Shown: piece after piece, positions 46,902 through 55,354 of the stretch
Layout of the letters: each line of letters opens with the position of its first letter
Numbering within the stretch: the first letter of the stretch is position 1
Assembly (NCBI GenBank): GCA_963716925.1
Contig: CAVQUX010000015.1
Location: 1 to 64,000, forward strand
Origin: DAISKN01 sp963716925
GTDB taxonomy: Bacteria > Acidobacteriota > Vicinamibacteria > Marinacidobacterales > SMYC01
Direction: 5' to 3'
Length of the DNA: 64,000 bases
The notes under the pieces: generated by a model
Seen by the model: the letters and a program-made list of their open reading frames with translations, nothing else
Told to the model about the DNA's origin: nothing
Database searches by the model: none
Translations under genes and position numbers: made by a program

Positions 46902-48841
46902 TGCAGCTTCTCAAGATCGGCCTCGTGAACCTGAATCCCACCGTGGGCGCGATCCACGAGAACCTCGAGAAGATGGTCCGGGTGGCGGCCGAGACCGCGA
47001 AGGCGAAATGCGGGCTAGTCGCTTTCACCGAGCAGGTGCTTCCGGGATATCCCACCGAGGACCTGGTTCAATGGCCGGGATTCGTCGCGGCTCAATATCG
47101 CGGGCTTCGCGAGCTCGCGGAGGCGACGCGGAAGCTTTCCTTTCCCACGGTCTTCACCGTCGGCCTCACGGTGACCGACCGAGGCCTTCTCTATAACGCC
47201 GTCGCCGTGGTCGCGGCGGGGGAGATCGTCGGGATCGTCCCCAAGGAGAACCTCCCGAACTACGACGTGTTCTACGAGCGCCGGGTCTTCGCCCTCGGAA
47301 TCCCGGGCGTGGTGTCGACGATCGACGGTATCCCTTTCGGCGACCTTCTGTTCCGCTTTCCCTTCGGCACGCTCGCGGTCGAGGTCTGCGAGGACCTCTG
47401 GGTTCCGAACGGCCCGGCGCTTCGTCGAGCGGCGAGCGGGGCCGAGGTCGTGGTGAACGTTTCCGCGTCTCCCTTCCGGAGCGGTGTCGTCGAGACCCGA
47501 AAAGAGCTCATCGCGACCCGCGCGGCGGACCACGAGGTCACCCTCGTCTACGTGAACCAGTTCGGAGGCCAGGACTCGCTGGTCTTCGACGGAGGAGGCT
47601 ACGTCAACCAGAACGGCCGGATGCTGTTCGAGGCGGCGCGCTGGCGCGAGGGCTGGTCGTCCGTCGTCGTCGACGTCGATAGCACGCGGAGGCGAAGGCG
47701 GGAGAACACCACCTATCGCTCGCACGCCGAAGCCTATCTCGGTTCCCACGAGCCGGTGCGAACGCTCGACGTGCCGCTTCCCGGATACGAGGCGCCCCTC
47801 GACGGCTATCCCGTGCCGGTGGGGAAGAGCTTCTTTCTCCCCGCCCCGGGACCGGCGGCCTCTCCCGAAGTCCTGTGGTACGAGGATCTGCTCTCGGCGA
47901 TGAAGACCGGGCTCGCCGGCTACTTCGAGAAGACCGGCGCCTTCGAGCGGCTGGGGGTCGCGCTCTCCGGCGGAAAGGATTCCGCGCTGACCCTCCTGAT
48001 CGCGTGGTTCTACGCGCGCGAGCGCGGCTCGGATCCCAAGGACTTCATCCACTGCTTTTCCATGCCCACCCGCTTCAACTCGGAGACGACGAAGGGGATC
48101 GCGCGGAAGCTCGCCGACGAGCTCGGGGTCACGTTCATCGAGATTCCCATCGAGGAAGCCTTCGTTCGGGAGGTTCTGGCCGCGGAAGCGATGCTGTCGC
48201 CGGGAGAGAAGCTCACCCCGCTCACCCGGCAGAACATCCAGGCTCGCATCCGCGGGATGCGCATGTGGAACTGGGCGAACGCGAGCCGCGGCATGTGGCT
48301 CCAGACGGGGAACATGAGCGAGAAGGCGGTGGGCTACACCACCATCGGGGGAGACCTGATGGGTGCCTATTCGCTCCTCGGAAACGTGCCGAAGACGATC
48401 GTCATCCGCCTGCTGGACTATCTTCGGGAGAAGCACCGCTTCGAGGCCCTCGAAGAGCTCATGAAGACCGAGGCGTCCGCGGAGCTCGCCGAGAACCAGG
48501 AAGACGAGCGGGACCTCATGCCCTTCCCGGTACTCGATGCCTGCTTCGCGCTCTTCGCGGGGGAGAAGATGATGCCGGTCGACCTCTATCGGGCCATCCG
48601 GGCGATGTGGACCGACGATGAGCTCCGGAGGATGAGACCCGACTATCGCCCCGAGATGCTCAAGGAGTGGGTGAAGCGTTTCTGTCGCTTGTTCATCGGA
48701 TCCATCTTCAAATGGGTTCAAGCCCCCCAGGCGGTGCACCTCGGCGCCCTCGACCTCGATCGAGAGCGCGCGCTCCAGCTTCCCGTGGTGCAGTCGCCCG
48801 AGTGGCTCGAGATCGACGGGATCGACGCCGTTGCCGATTGA
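46901..48841 (+). CDS. nadE: Glutamine-dependent NAD+ synthetase
   Basis: 646 residues in two domains. The N-terminal nitrilase-type glutaminase (about 1-290) has Glu in FTEQVLPGYP, Lys in VPKENLPNYDVFYERRVF and the nucleophile Cys in AVEVCEDLWVP. The synthetase domain (from about 320) has the ATP pyrophosphatase loop LSGGKDSALT and LQTGNMSEKAVGYTTIGGD. It amidates nicotinate adenine dinucleotide to NAD+ using ammonia from glutamine. Last gene of the NrtR operon; nadD is not in the window. Confidence 0.96.
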   Translation: MQLLKIGLVNLNPTVGAIHENLEKMVRVAAETAKAKCGLVAFTEQVLPGYPTEDLVQWPGFVAAQYRGLRELAEATRKLSFPTVFTVGLTVTDRGLLYNAVAVVAAGEIVGIVPKENLPNYDVFYERRVFALGIPGVVSTIDGIPFGDLLFRFPFGTLAVEVCEDLWVPNGPALRRAASGAEVVVNVSASPFRSGVVETRKELIATRAADHEVTLVYVNQFGGQDSLVFDGGGYVNQNGRMLFEAARWREGWSSVVVDVDSTRRRRRENTTYRSHAEAYLGSHEPVRTLDVPLPGYEAPLDGYPVPVGKSFFLPAPGPAASPEVLWYEDLLSAMKTGLAGYFEKTGAFERLGVALSGGKDSALTLLIAWFYARERGSDPKDFIHCFSMPTRFNSETTKGIARKLADELGVTFIEIPIEEAFVREVLAAEAMLSPGEKLTPLTRQNIQARIRGMRMWNWANASRGMWLQTGNMSEKAVGYTTIGGDLMGAYSLLGNVPKTIVIRLLDYLREKHRFEALEELMKTEASAELAENQEDERDLMPFPVLDACFALFAGEKMMPVDLYRAIRAMWTDDELRRMRPDYRPEMLKEWVKRFCRLFIGSIFKWVQAPQAVHLGALDLDRERALQLPVVQSPEWLEIDGIDAVAD

Positions 48842-48861
48842 GCGGCTCGGAGAGAGCGATC

Positions 48862-50985
48862 TCAGGGACGAGGGCGGGTAGCGGTTCCGCCCCCCCTGCG
48901 AGAACGCTCCTCGGGCGTCGAAGCCGGACCCAGAGTGAGGCGCAGGACGAGGCGTCTCGAGAGAGTGAGGGTCTGGTTCTCGCCGTTCCACCGAAGAGGG
49001 GCGATCTGGATGAGGGCCCCGCTCTCACCGCCGCGGGGCTCGACGCGAAGGACGCGCGCCAGGGGCAGCGCATTGGGCGGATTGGAGTCGCGTCCCGGGA
49101 CATCGACCTCCGGCGAGAAGCTGACCATGTTCTGCGATCGAACGAGACCGAGACCCACCTCACCGCTCCGAAGCCCCTCGAGCCACGTTCGGAACACCGG
49201 AATGGAAAAGGGACCGAGGCGTAAGAGGTCCTCACCCTTCAGGACCCGCAGGTGGATTTGGTCGTCGGTTACGGTCGCCGCGAACCCGCCTACCGTGAGC
49301 TCGAGGTCCACGTGGTGCTCGTCGCGCTGCAGAATCCGCCAGGCGGTCGCGCCCGGGACGCCGTAGACGATGGTGGTTCGCGACTCTGGATCGAGGCCCT
49401 CGACCTCGCCCGCGGTCAGGGCGTGGATCTCGCCGCCCAGGCACGTCCCCTGCGAGATCGGCCCGTAAGGCGTTCTCCCGCCCTGCGGGTTCTGGACCTC
49501 GAGAAGATAGTATGGTCTACCCGATCCCTCATCGTCCCGGTAGAAGTAGCTCGTATTTCCGGAGGAGGCGACGAGTCCTTCGATTTCGCCCCTGGCGAGC
49601 GGCTCCCACGGGCCGTTGCCCGAGGTCGACCGGCTCAGGCGGAAACGCACACCGGGACTCTCGTTCCGCGTGACCCACTGGAGGAGGATCGAGCCATCCC
49701 ATGGCTGCGCTCCAAAGTAGAGAAGCTCGTTCCCACTCGCGCCGACGATTTCATCGGCACCGCGGTCCCAGTCGGTCGCGGAGCGAGTGTCGCCGTCGAC
49801 GTCCAGGACGCCGGCGAGGGCGAGCCTCGCGCCCGAATTGCGCGCAGGCGACGCCGCCTTGAGGTGGAAGTTGTCGGCGGCGTCGGTGGGGGAATGGAAG
49901 ACCTGGTCCGCGGCGACGCCGGTCAACGAGCTCGCGCCCGGGGCCGAGGCGTCCGAAGAAATGTTGTGGCTCGAATCCTTCCAGCGGCCGCCCGCGGAAA
50001 CGCGAAAGTCGGAGGGAAGGTTGCTGGCGGCGACGACGTTGCTCGCGCTCACCGACGCGGCGGGACCGAGCACGATACCGCCTCCCTCGCCGCTCGGCCC
50101 GAGCCCGCAGCCGTACACGCTCAGGTTGGTCACCCGGATGTCGACGGGGGCGCCCTCGTTCCCCGCGACCCGCACTCCGGCTCCCGGTGCCCGATACAGG
50201 ATCGTGTTCGAGACCGTTCCCTCCGCGATCGCGGAGCCTTTCGCACCGGCCGCGAAAACGATCCCGTCCGCGGCCTCACCCTCTCCGTCGTGGACGATGA
50301 GGTTCGAAAGGAGAACGTCGTCGGCGCTTACGCGCACCCCTGCCATCCGGGGTCCTTTCCAATTCCGAATCTCGAGCCAGTCCACACGGGTGAAGTTGTC
50401 ATGGACGGAGACGGCGTCGCCGCCGCTTTCCGGCTCGACCGCCGCGCCGATGCTCCCCACTCCGTCGTGGCGCTGTCCCTCGGCCACCGTCAGATGAAGG
50501 TAGTGCTCGGCGTCGGTCATCGAGCCCTCGACGACGAGTCCCTGAGTGAACACTCCGTCGTTGTAGGCCACTCCCACCTCTCGACGCTTCTCCGCCGCGA
50601 GGTTCCCCTCACGATCCGACTCCCAGGCCTGGAGCGACCCGTACGCTCTCTCCACGACATAGCTCGCGTCCACGTGGTCGGCCTTCGCCTTGCTCTGAAC
50701 CACGACCTGAGTCGGCGAAATGCGCGAGAGGATGAAGAGCGTCTCGCCTCCGATCACGAGCTTGTCGCCGCGGCCGACGGCGCCGGTGGCATAGGGATTC
50801 GGGAGCGTCGCGCCCAGGAACGTCACCAGGACCTCCCCGGCGGAAACCGTCGCGGTGCCGGTCGCGTAGAGCGGCTCGCCCCCGGCGCCGATCGAGCGAT
50901 AGTTCGTCGACCCCGGCGCGGCGCTCGCGGCGAGCGCGCCCCCAAGGAAGAACAGGACGGCGGACCGAGTGAGATGTGCGTTCAT
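48862..50985 (-). CDS. Exported parallel beta-helix-like surface protein
   Basis: 707 residues from the ATG at 50985, with GGGAG upstream. A signal peptide ends near ASAA (about 22). Residues 150-400 show the stacked short strands of a right-handed beta-helix (DWLEIRNWKGPRMAGVRVS, VLLSNLIVHDGEGEAADGI, VSNTILYRAPGAGVRV). A C-terminal FN3-like unit (ILLQWVTRNESPGVRFRLSR) and further beta domains follow. No catalytic acids can be assigned, so binding rather than pectin-type lysis is as likely. It converges with nadE (20-base gap) and is divergent from the molybdoenzyme gene. Confidence 0.8.
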   Translation of the reverse strand: MNAHLTRSAVLFFLGGALAASAAPGSTNYRSIGAGGEPLYATGTATVSAGEVLVTFLGATLPNPYATGAVGRGDKLVIGGETLFILSRISPTQVVVQSKAKADHVDASYVVERAYGSLQAWESDREGNLAAEKRREVGVAYNDGVFTQGLVVEGSMTDAEHYLHLTVAEGQRHDGVGSIGAAVEPESGGDAVSVHDNFTRVDWLEIRNWKGPRMAGVRVSADDVLLSNLIVHDGEGEAADGIVFAAGAKGSAIAEGTVSNTILYRAPGAGVRVAGNEGAPVDIRVTNLSVYGCGLGPSGEGGGIVLGPAASVSASNVVAASNLPSDFRVSAGGRWKDSSHNISSDASAPGASSLTGVAADQVFHSPTDAADNFHLKAASPARNSGARLALAGVLDVDGDTRSATDWDRGADEIVGASGNELLYFGAQPWDGSILLQWVTRNESPGVRFRLSRSTSGNGPWEPLARGEIEGLVASSGNTSYFYRDDEGSGRPYYLLEVQNPQGGRTPYGPISQGTCLGGEIHALTAGEVEGLDPESRTTIVYGVPGATAWRILQRDEHHVDLELTVGGFAATVTDDQIHLRVLKGEDLLRLGPFSIPVFRTWLEGLRSGEVGLGLVRSQNMVSFSPEVDVPGRDSNPPNALPLARVLRVEPRGGESGALIQIAPLRWNGENQTLTLSRRLVLRLTLGPASTPEERSRRGGGTATRPRP

Positions 50986-51220
50986 GTCGACACCACTCCC
51001 TGAAACGTCTCCATGGGTGCAATCTCGATGCCGTTGGGGGTCCAGGGCGGGAGGTCGTGTTCTGTCAACAGTTCCACACACAGGCTGCCGCGGGGCGGCC
51101 TGCGGGGTCGCAGGGAAAACCCCACGGACCGCGAAACCCGGTCGAGCGTCGCCCGTGGAGGTGGCCCGCGGGGGCCCCATCGTGGTAAACAGGAAGATCG
51201 GATTTCAGGAGACGGACGAA

Positions 51221-52378
51221 ATGACCAACGAATCTACTCGACGAGACGTTCTTCGAATCGGCATCGCGGGACTGGGCGTTCTGGCGCTCCCGGAGTGGGC
51301 ATTCCCTGCCCTCGCTCCGGGCGAGGAGATCGTCCCGTTCACCGACATTCCTGAGAGCTTCTCGACGATCCGCGGACCCGATAGAAGGGTCCTGGACCTG
51401 CGGGAGATCGACGGGCCGTTCACGCCCAAGGACCAGTTCTTCACGACGCAGCACTTCGGCCACCCGGCGGTCGACGCTCAGACGTACCGGCTGAAAGTGA
51501 CCGGGCTCGTTGACCGTCCGAGTGAGCTCACCCTCGACGAGATCCGGGGCATGGGAAAGACGGAGCTCGATGCCGGCTTCGAGTGCTCGGGCAACAGCGG
51601 GCGATCGATGCAGGGCCTCGTTTCGAACGGCCGCTGGACCGGCCTTCCCTTGCGCGACGTTCTGAAGGAAGCGGGGGTCCAGGAGAGCGCGCGGGAGGTC
51701 GTCTTCTTCGGGGCGGACCGGGGAACCGAGGAAGTCGAGTTCCGGGGACGGAAGTACCCGGTGGAGCAGCAGTACGGGCGCAGCATCCCCGTCGACAAGG
51801 CGTTGAGTTCCGAGCCGTTTCTCGCTCACGCCCTCAACGGCGAGCCCCTGACGGTCCACCAGGGATTTCCTCTGCGGCTCATCATGCCCGGGTGGTACGG
51901 AGCGCCGAACGTCAAGTGGCTGGTGAACGTTCACGTCCAGGAGGATCCTTATATCGGAAAGTACCAGGCGCTCTGGTACCGGACCCTGCGGGGCGAGATG
52001 ATCGGCGGCGAGCTGAAATGGACGGAGACGGCGATCACCCGGATGCGGGTGAAATCGGCGATCGCGCGGGTCACTCGCGCCGGAGATACCTGCAAGGTCC
52101 TGGGCTTCGCTTTGACCGACGGTACGCCGCTCGAATCCGTCGAAGTCCGGATCGACGATGGGCCCTGGCAGCGGGCGGCGATCGATTCGTCCCAGACGAA
52201 GTACTCCTGGAAGCTCTTCACCTACGAGTGGAAAGGCGCGAGCGCCGGGGTGCACAGTCTGGTCTCTCGCGCCACCGACGCGAAGGGGGAGGTGCAGCCG
52301 ACCGCCGAGGAGCTGGAGAACAAGAAGACGTTTCTCGAGGACAACGGTCAGTTTCCGCGCACCCTGACGATCGCGTAG
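51221..52378 (+). CDS. Tat-exported sulfite-oxidase-like molybdopterin enzyme
   Basis: 385 residues from the ATG at 51221, with AGGAG upstream; the open frame before it is non-coding. A Tat signal (STRRDVLRIGIAGLGVLAL) is followed by the oxidoreductase molybdopterin domain: DQFFTTQHFG, the cysteine ligand of molybdenum in AGFECSGNSGRSM, YGRSIPVDKAL, and LRLIMPGWYGAPNVKWL. The C-terminal Ig-like dimerisation domain (SVEVRIDDGPWQRAAI) completes the SorA/sulfite oxidase form. No heme domain is attached. Sulfite to sulfate in the periplasm is likely but other substrates are possible. Confidence 0.92.
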   Translation: MTNESTRRDVLRIGIAGLGVLALPEWAFPALAPGEEIVPFTDIPESFSTIRGPDRRVLDLREIDGPFTPKDQFFTTQHFGHPAVDAQTYRLKVTGLVDRPSELTLDEIRGMGKTELDAGFECSGNSGRSMQGLVSNGRWTGLPLRDVLKEAGVQESAREVVFFGADRGTEEVEFRGRKYPVEQQYGRSIPVDKALSSEPFLAHALNGEPLTVHQGFPLRLIMPGWYGAPNVKWLVNVHVQEDPYIGKYQALWYRTLRGEMIGGELKWTETAITRMRVKSAIARVTRAGDTCKVLGFALTDGTPLESVEVRIDDGPWQRAAIDSSQTKYSWKLFTYEWKGASAGVHSLVSRATDAKGEVQPTAEELENKKTFLEDNGQFPRTLTIA

Positions 52379-52463
52379 CAGGGTGCCGAAAACCCATCCG
52401 CACCCTGCGCGAGCGGAGCGAGCCCGGCCCGCCAAGTGGGAATGTTCCGCCGAGATTCTTCAG

Positions 52464-52487
52464 GCCGCGGGGGTGGGGCCCCGCGGC
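52464..52487. terminator. GC-rich hairpin between convergent genes
   Basis: A perfect 9-bp stem GCCGCGGGG/CCCCGCGGC closes a GTGGGG loop midway between the molybdoenzyme gene and the convergent arsR-type gene. It may act in both directions, though no T-run follows on either strand. Confidence 0.5.
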
Positions 52488-52504
52488 ACTGATGCACTTA
52501 GACG

Positions 52505-52798
52505 TCAGATCCTCGAGAGCGCCCGGCGGATCGTCCGGATCGTCTTGTCGTCGCGTTTGTAGAACGTCCACTGTTTGATGCGCTTCGCACGGAGGAAGCC
52601 GGCGCGGCAGAGGATCTTCAGGTGCTCGCTCGCCGTCGGCTGGCTGACCCCGAGCTTCGCCGCGATGAACAGCCCGCAGACCCCGTCCTTCACCAGGTCG
52701 CCCTCGACCTGTCGGGGAAAGTGCTTCACCGGTTCCTTGAGCCACGAAAGGATGAGGAGCCGTCGCTCGCTCGCGAGGGCCCGAAGCTCGTTCTCCAT
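52505..52798 (-). CDS. ArsR-family winged-helix regulator
   Basis: 97 residues from the ATG at 52798; a GTG three codons upstream lies inside the palindrome. The winged helix is clear: ALASERRLLILSWLKEP, the recognition helix KLGVSQPTASEHLKILC and the wing AGFLRAKRIKQWTFYKR. Two or three cysteines (DGVCGLF, ILCRAGF) could sense metals or oxidants. It is divergent from the dehydratase-ridA operon, whose promoter contains a perfect palindrome suited to an ArsR dimer. Confidence 0.9.
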   Translation of the reverse strand: MENELRALASERRLLILSWLKEPVKHFPRQVEGDLVKDGVCGLFIAAKLGVSQPTASEHLKILCRAGFLRAKRIKQWTFYKRDDKTIRTIRRALSRI

Positions 52799-52800
52799 AT

Positions 52801-52830
52801 TTGACACTTAGCTAAGTCCCTAATTATAAT
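52801..52830 (+). promoter_or_regulatory. Consensus sigma-70 promoter for the dehydratase-ridA operon
   Basis: TTGACA at 52801-52806 and TATAAT at 52825-52830 both match the consensus exactly, with an 18-base spacer. Transcription would begin near 52837, while the ATG is at 52839, so the mRNA would be leaderless or nearly so. No Shine-Dalgarno sequence lies before that ATG. Confidence 0.75.
52806..52817. promoter_or_regulatory. Perfect palindrome inside the promoter spacer, candidate ArsR operator
   Basis: ACTTAGCTAAGT is a perfect 12-bp palindrome between the -35 and -10 boxes and 8 bases from the divergent arsR-type start codon. A bound dimer would block both genes. Sequence and position fit an ArsR operator; binding is inferred. 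Confidence 0.65.
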
Positions 52831-52838
52831 AACACGGA

Positions 52839-53777
52839 ATGATCGACCGCGGGGAGATCGAGGCCGCCCACGAGCTCATCCGCGGGCACGTGAGGCGGAC
52901 CCCGGTTCTCGCGCTCGACGGAAGGGACTTCGGTCTCGAGCTCTCCGCCCTGGTCCTCAAGCTCGAGCTCCTGCAGCACGCGGGATCGTTCAAGGCCCGG
53001 GGCGCTTTCACCAACCTCCTGATGCGCGACGTTCCCGAGGCGGGGGTGGTCGCGGCCTCGGGCGGGAATCACGGAGCGGCGGTCGCCTTCGCCGCCCGCA
53101 AGCTCGGAAAGCCCGCGAAGATTTTCGTTCCCGTCGTCTCCTCCCCGTCGAAGATCGAGCGCATTCGGTCCTACGGAGCGGAGCTCGTCGTCGGAGGCGA
53201 GCTCTATGCCGACGCCCTCGCCGCGAGCGAGGCCTGGGCGGCGGAGTGGGGAGCGCTCACCATACACGCCTACGACCGGAGGGAGACGCTTCTCGGACAG
53301 GGAACCGTCGCACTCGAGATGGAAGAGCAGGCTCCGGAGGTCGATTCTCTGCTCGTGGCGGTAGGGGGCGGGGGCCTCATCGGCGGAATCGCTTCGTGGT
53401 ACGCGGGGAGGGTAAGAGTGGTCGGAGTCGAGCCCGAGGAGGCGCCGACCCTCACCCGGGCGCTCGCCGCGGGAAAGCCCGTCGACGCCCCGGCTGGAGG
53501 GATCGCCGCTGATTCCCTCGCGCCGAAGCGGGTCGGAGAGCTCATGTTTCCGATCGCGCGCGAGCACGTCTCCAGCGTGGTGCTGGTCTCGGACGAGGAG
53601 ATCGTCGAGGCGCAACGGGTGCTCTGGGACAGGGTCCGCATCGCCGCCGAGCCCGGCGGAGCGGCGGCCTTCGCCGCGGTGCTCGCGGGGAAGTACGTTC
53701 CCGCGCCCCGCGAGAGAGTGGGAGTCGTCGTCTGCGGAGGCAACACCGACGCGGTCGCCATCGGAAAAAAACGCTGA
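52839..53777 (+). CDS. PLP-dependent threonine/serine dehydratase family protein
   Basis: 312 residues, the length of catabolic dehydratases without a regulatory ACT domain. The PLP lysine is in LQHAGSFKARGAFTNLL, the substrate loop in AASGGNHGAAVAFAARKLG, the phosphate-binding glycine cluster in LLVAVGGGGLIGGIASW, and the C-terminal Ser/Cys position in VVCGGNTD. It deaminates a hydroxy amino acid through an enamine intermediate. It precedes ridA by 14 bases, a telling pair because RidA destroys such enamines. Confidence 0.9.
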   Translation: MIDRGEIEAAHELIRGHVRRTPVLALDGRDFGLELSALVLKLELLQHAGSFKARGAFTNLLMRDVPEAGVVAASGGNHGAAVAFAARKLGKPAKIFVPVVSSPSKIERIRSYGAELVVGGELYADALAASEAWAAEWGALTIHAYDRRETLLGQGTVALEMEEQAPEVDSLLVAVGGGGLIGGIASWYAGRVRVVGVEPEEAPTLTRALAAGKPVDAPAGGIAADSLAPKRVGELMFPIAREHVSSVVLVSDEEIVEAQRVLWDRVRIAAEPGGAAAFAAVLAGKYVPAPRERVGVVVCGGNTDAVAIGKKR

Positions 53778-53791
53778 AAGCAGGAGAACGC

Positions 53792-54250
53792 ATGTCCGTT
53801 TACGACAGGTTGAAATCGCTCGGTATCTCGCTTCCTCCCTTGACCCCTCCGGTGGCCGCCTTCGTCCCTTACACCGTCACCGGGAAGCTCGTCTTCCTTT
53901 CCGGCACCATCGCGCGCAGGGACGGAAAGCCCTGGGTGGGAAAGCTCGGGCGCGAGATCGATACCGCGGAAGGGAAGGAGGCCGCGCGCGCCATCGCCGT
54001 CGACCTCATGGCGGTGCTTCACCAGGCGACGGGAGGAAACCTCGACCGGGTGAAGCAGCTGGTCAAGCTCCTGGTACTGGTGAACAGCGACGAGGCGTTC
54101 ACCGAGCAGCACCTGGTAGCGAACGGCGCTTCGGAGCTCCTGAAGGAGGTCTTCGCGGAGAAGGGGCCTCACGCACGGAGCGCCGTCGGCATGGCGCAGC
54201 TTCCGTTCGGAGCCTGCGTCGAGATCGAGATGATCGCAGAGCTGGCTTAG
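53792..54250 (+). CDS. RidA-family enamine/imine deaminase
   Basis: 152 residues with AGGAGA before the ATG. It matches the longer RidA subgroup (LPPLTPPVAAFVPYTVTGKL at the start, LVFLSGTIARRDGKP), and HARSAVGMAQLPFGACVEIE holds the conserved arginine and the C-terminal glutamate region. It should hydrolyse reactive 2-aminoacrylate/crotonate made by the dehydratase upstream. Ends one base before the stop of the convergent selenoprotein gene. Confidence 0.9.
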   Translation: MSVYDRLKSLGISLPPLTPPVAAFVPYTVTGKLVFLSGTIARRDGKPWVGKLGREIDTAEGKEAARAIAVDLMAVLHQATGGNLDRVKQLVKLLVLVNSDEAFTEQHLVANGASELLKEVFAEKGPHARSAVGMAQLPFGACVEIEMIAELA

Positions 54251-54251
54251 C

Positions 54252-54752
54252 TTACCGAACGCCTTCGAGGTCGACGTCGCTCCAGGCGCCGGCGACGATG
54301 GCCTCCCGAATCTGAGACGGGCTCCGTCCCGCCTGCGTCAAGCGCTGCGCAAGGAAAACTTCCTTGAGGCAGATCCCTCACGTGGCGCCGTGATCGGAAG
54401 CGAAGCAATCGAGAAGACTTCCGTGCCCGAAGGAATCTCCGCAATTGCAGTAGCAGGGCTGCTGCGCGAGAACCTCGGGGATCTCGCGGGCGATTCGATA
54501 GGCCTGCGAGACCACGGGAATCCGGTAGCGCTCGGGGTCCTGGAGGACGGGGAAAGGCCTGGCCGCTTCGGCGCTTCGATGAAAAGGCGGGATACCGGAG
54601 GCGGCGGACTCCGTGACCGGCGTCTCCGGGGGCTTCGCCTCGTCCTCGAGAAACAGGAACGCCACCGCCACCGCCGCCAGAATCGCGAGCGCCCAAGGGG
54701 CGCCGCGAAATGCCGACGCCGGTTTGGTGCGATCCTTCGCCACGTTCGGCAT
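54252..54752 (-). CDS. CYCXC-family protein, probable selenoprotein (UGA read through as Sec at codon 125)
   Basis: 166 residues if the in-frame TGA at 54378-54380 is read as selenocysteine; 124 if it is a stop. One transmembrane or signal helix lies at about 19-35 (PWALAILAAVAVAFLF). QQPCYCNCGDSFGHGSLLDC carries the family's CYCxC motif. It continues FASDHGAT-Sec-GIC-LKEVFLAQRLTQAG and ends at TAA 54252, one base from ridA. Coding character continues through the TGA, and the Sec-Gly-Ile-Cys sits where the family normally has a CxxC redox motif (recalled). Public annotation knows this family as a (seleno)protein family. A SECIS-like hairpin follows directly. Probably a periplasmic membrane-anchored thiol/selenol redox protein; partners unknown. 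Confidence 0.8.
54345..54377 (-). promoter_or_regulatory. SECIS-like hairpin directly after the UGA
   Basis: On the minus strand, 18 bases after TGA comes the apical loop GUU on a perfect 7-bp stem CAAGGAA/TTCCTTG, with an internal CT/C bulge and a lower stem CTGC/GCAG. Loop distance, a G at the loop start and stem length agree with bacterial SECIS elements that bind SelB. Confidence 0.7.
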
Positions 54753-54789
54753 TATAGGCGATGGCTCCCGGAGGATTTCAACGGCGCCG

Positions 54790-55284
54790 TCAGGCTTTCG
54801 GCCAACGGTCTCGCAGTCCTCTCAGCAGATCGAGGGTGGTCACGATGCCGAGGACGCGGTCCCCATCGGTCACGATGAGCCGATGGACTCGCCCGCCGAC
54901 CATGGTGTCCGCCATCTCCGCGAACCGCGCGTTCTCCGACACCGAGAAAATCACCGGAGTCATGATGTCTCGAACGACTTCACCGGAATCCTCCTCGATC
55001 GAAAACGAGCGGAATTCGTCTTCGGTCGTCTCCCACCCGCGTAAATAGAAGTCCGGCGGTCTGTCTCTTCGGACGTTGCTCGTTCGCTTCGCGCTATGGA
55101 GCGCGATGTCGGTCGTCGACACCACTCCCACGAGCTTTCCGTTCTCGTCGACTACCGGAGCCCCGGTGATCATGTGCTCCGACAACGTGGCCACCAGCTC
55201 CGACAACGGGGCGTCGTCGCGAACGGTGATGATGTTCCGGGTCATGACGTCTCTTGCAGTCAATTCAGTCACGGTTCCTCGCAT
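54790..55284 (-). CDS. Two-CBS-domain protein
   Basis: 164 residues: two CBS domains. The first is DVMTRNIITVRDDAPLSELV with GAPVVDENGKLVGVVSTTDI, the second is DIMTPVIFSVSENARFAEMA with RVHRLIVTDGDRVLGIVTTL. Between them is a charged linker (RRDRPPDFYLRGWETTED). Such tandem pairs bind adenine nucleotides and sense energy state. No enzyme domain is attached and the partner is unknown. Confidence 0.93.
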   Translation of the reverse strand: MRGTVTELTARDVMTRNIITVRDDAPLSELVATLSEHMITGAPVVDENGKLVGVVSTTDIALHSAKRTSNVRRDRPPDFYLRGWETTEDEFRSFSIEEDSGEVVRDIMTPVIFSVSENARFAEMADTMVGGRVHRLIVTDGDRVLGIVTTLDLLRGLRDRWPKA

Positions 55285-55354
55285 TCGATCCAGATGGATT
55301 GCACCATTCTACTCACTCTTCCGACTGCGCCGTCGAGTTGGGGTCTCTTCCCCG

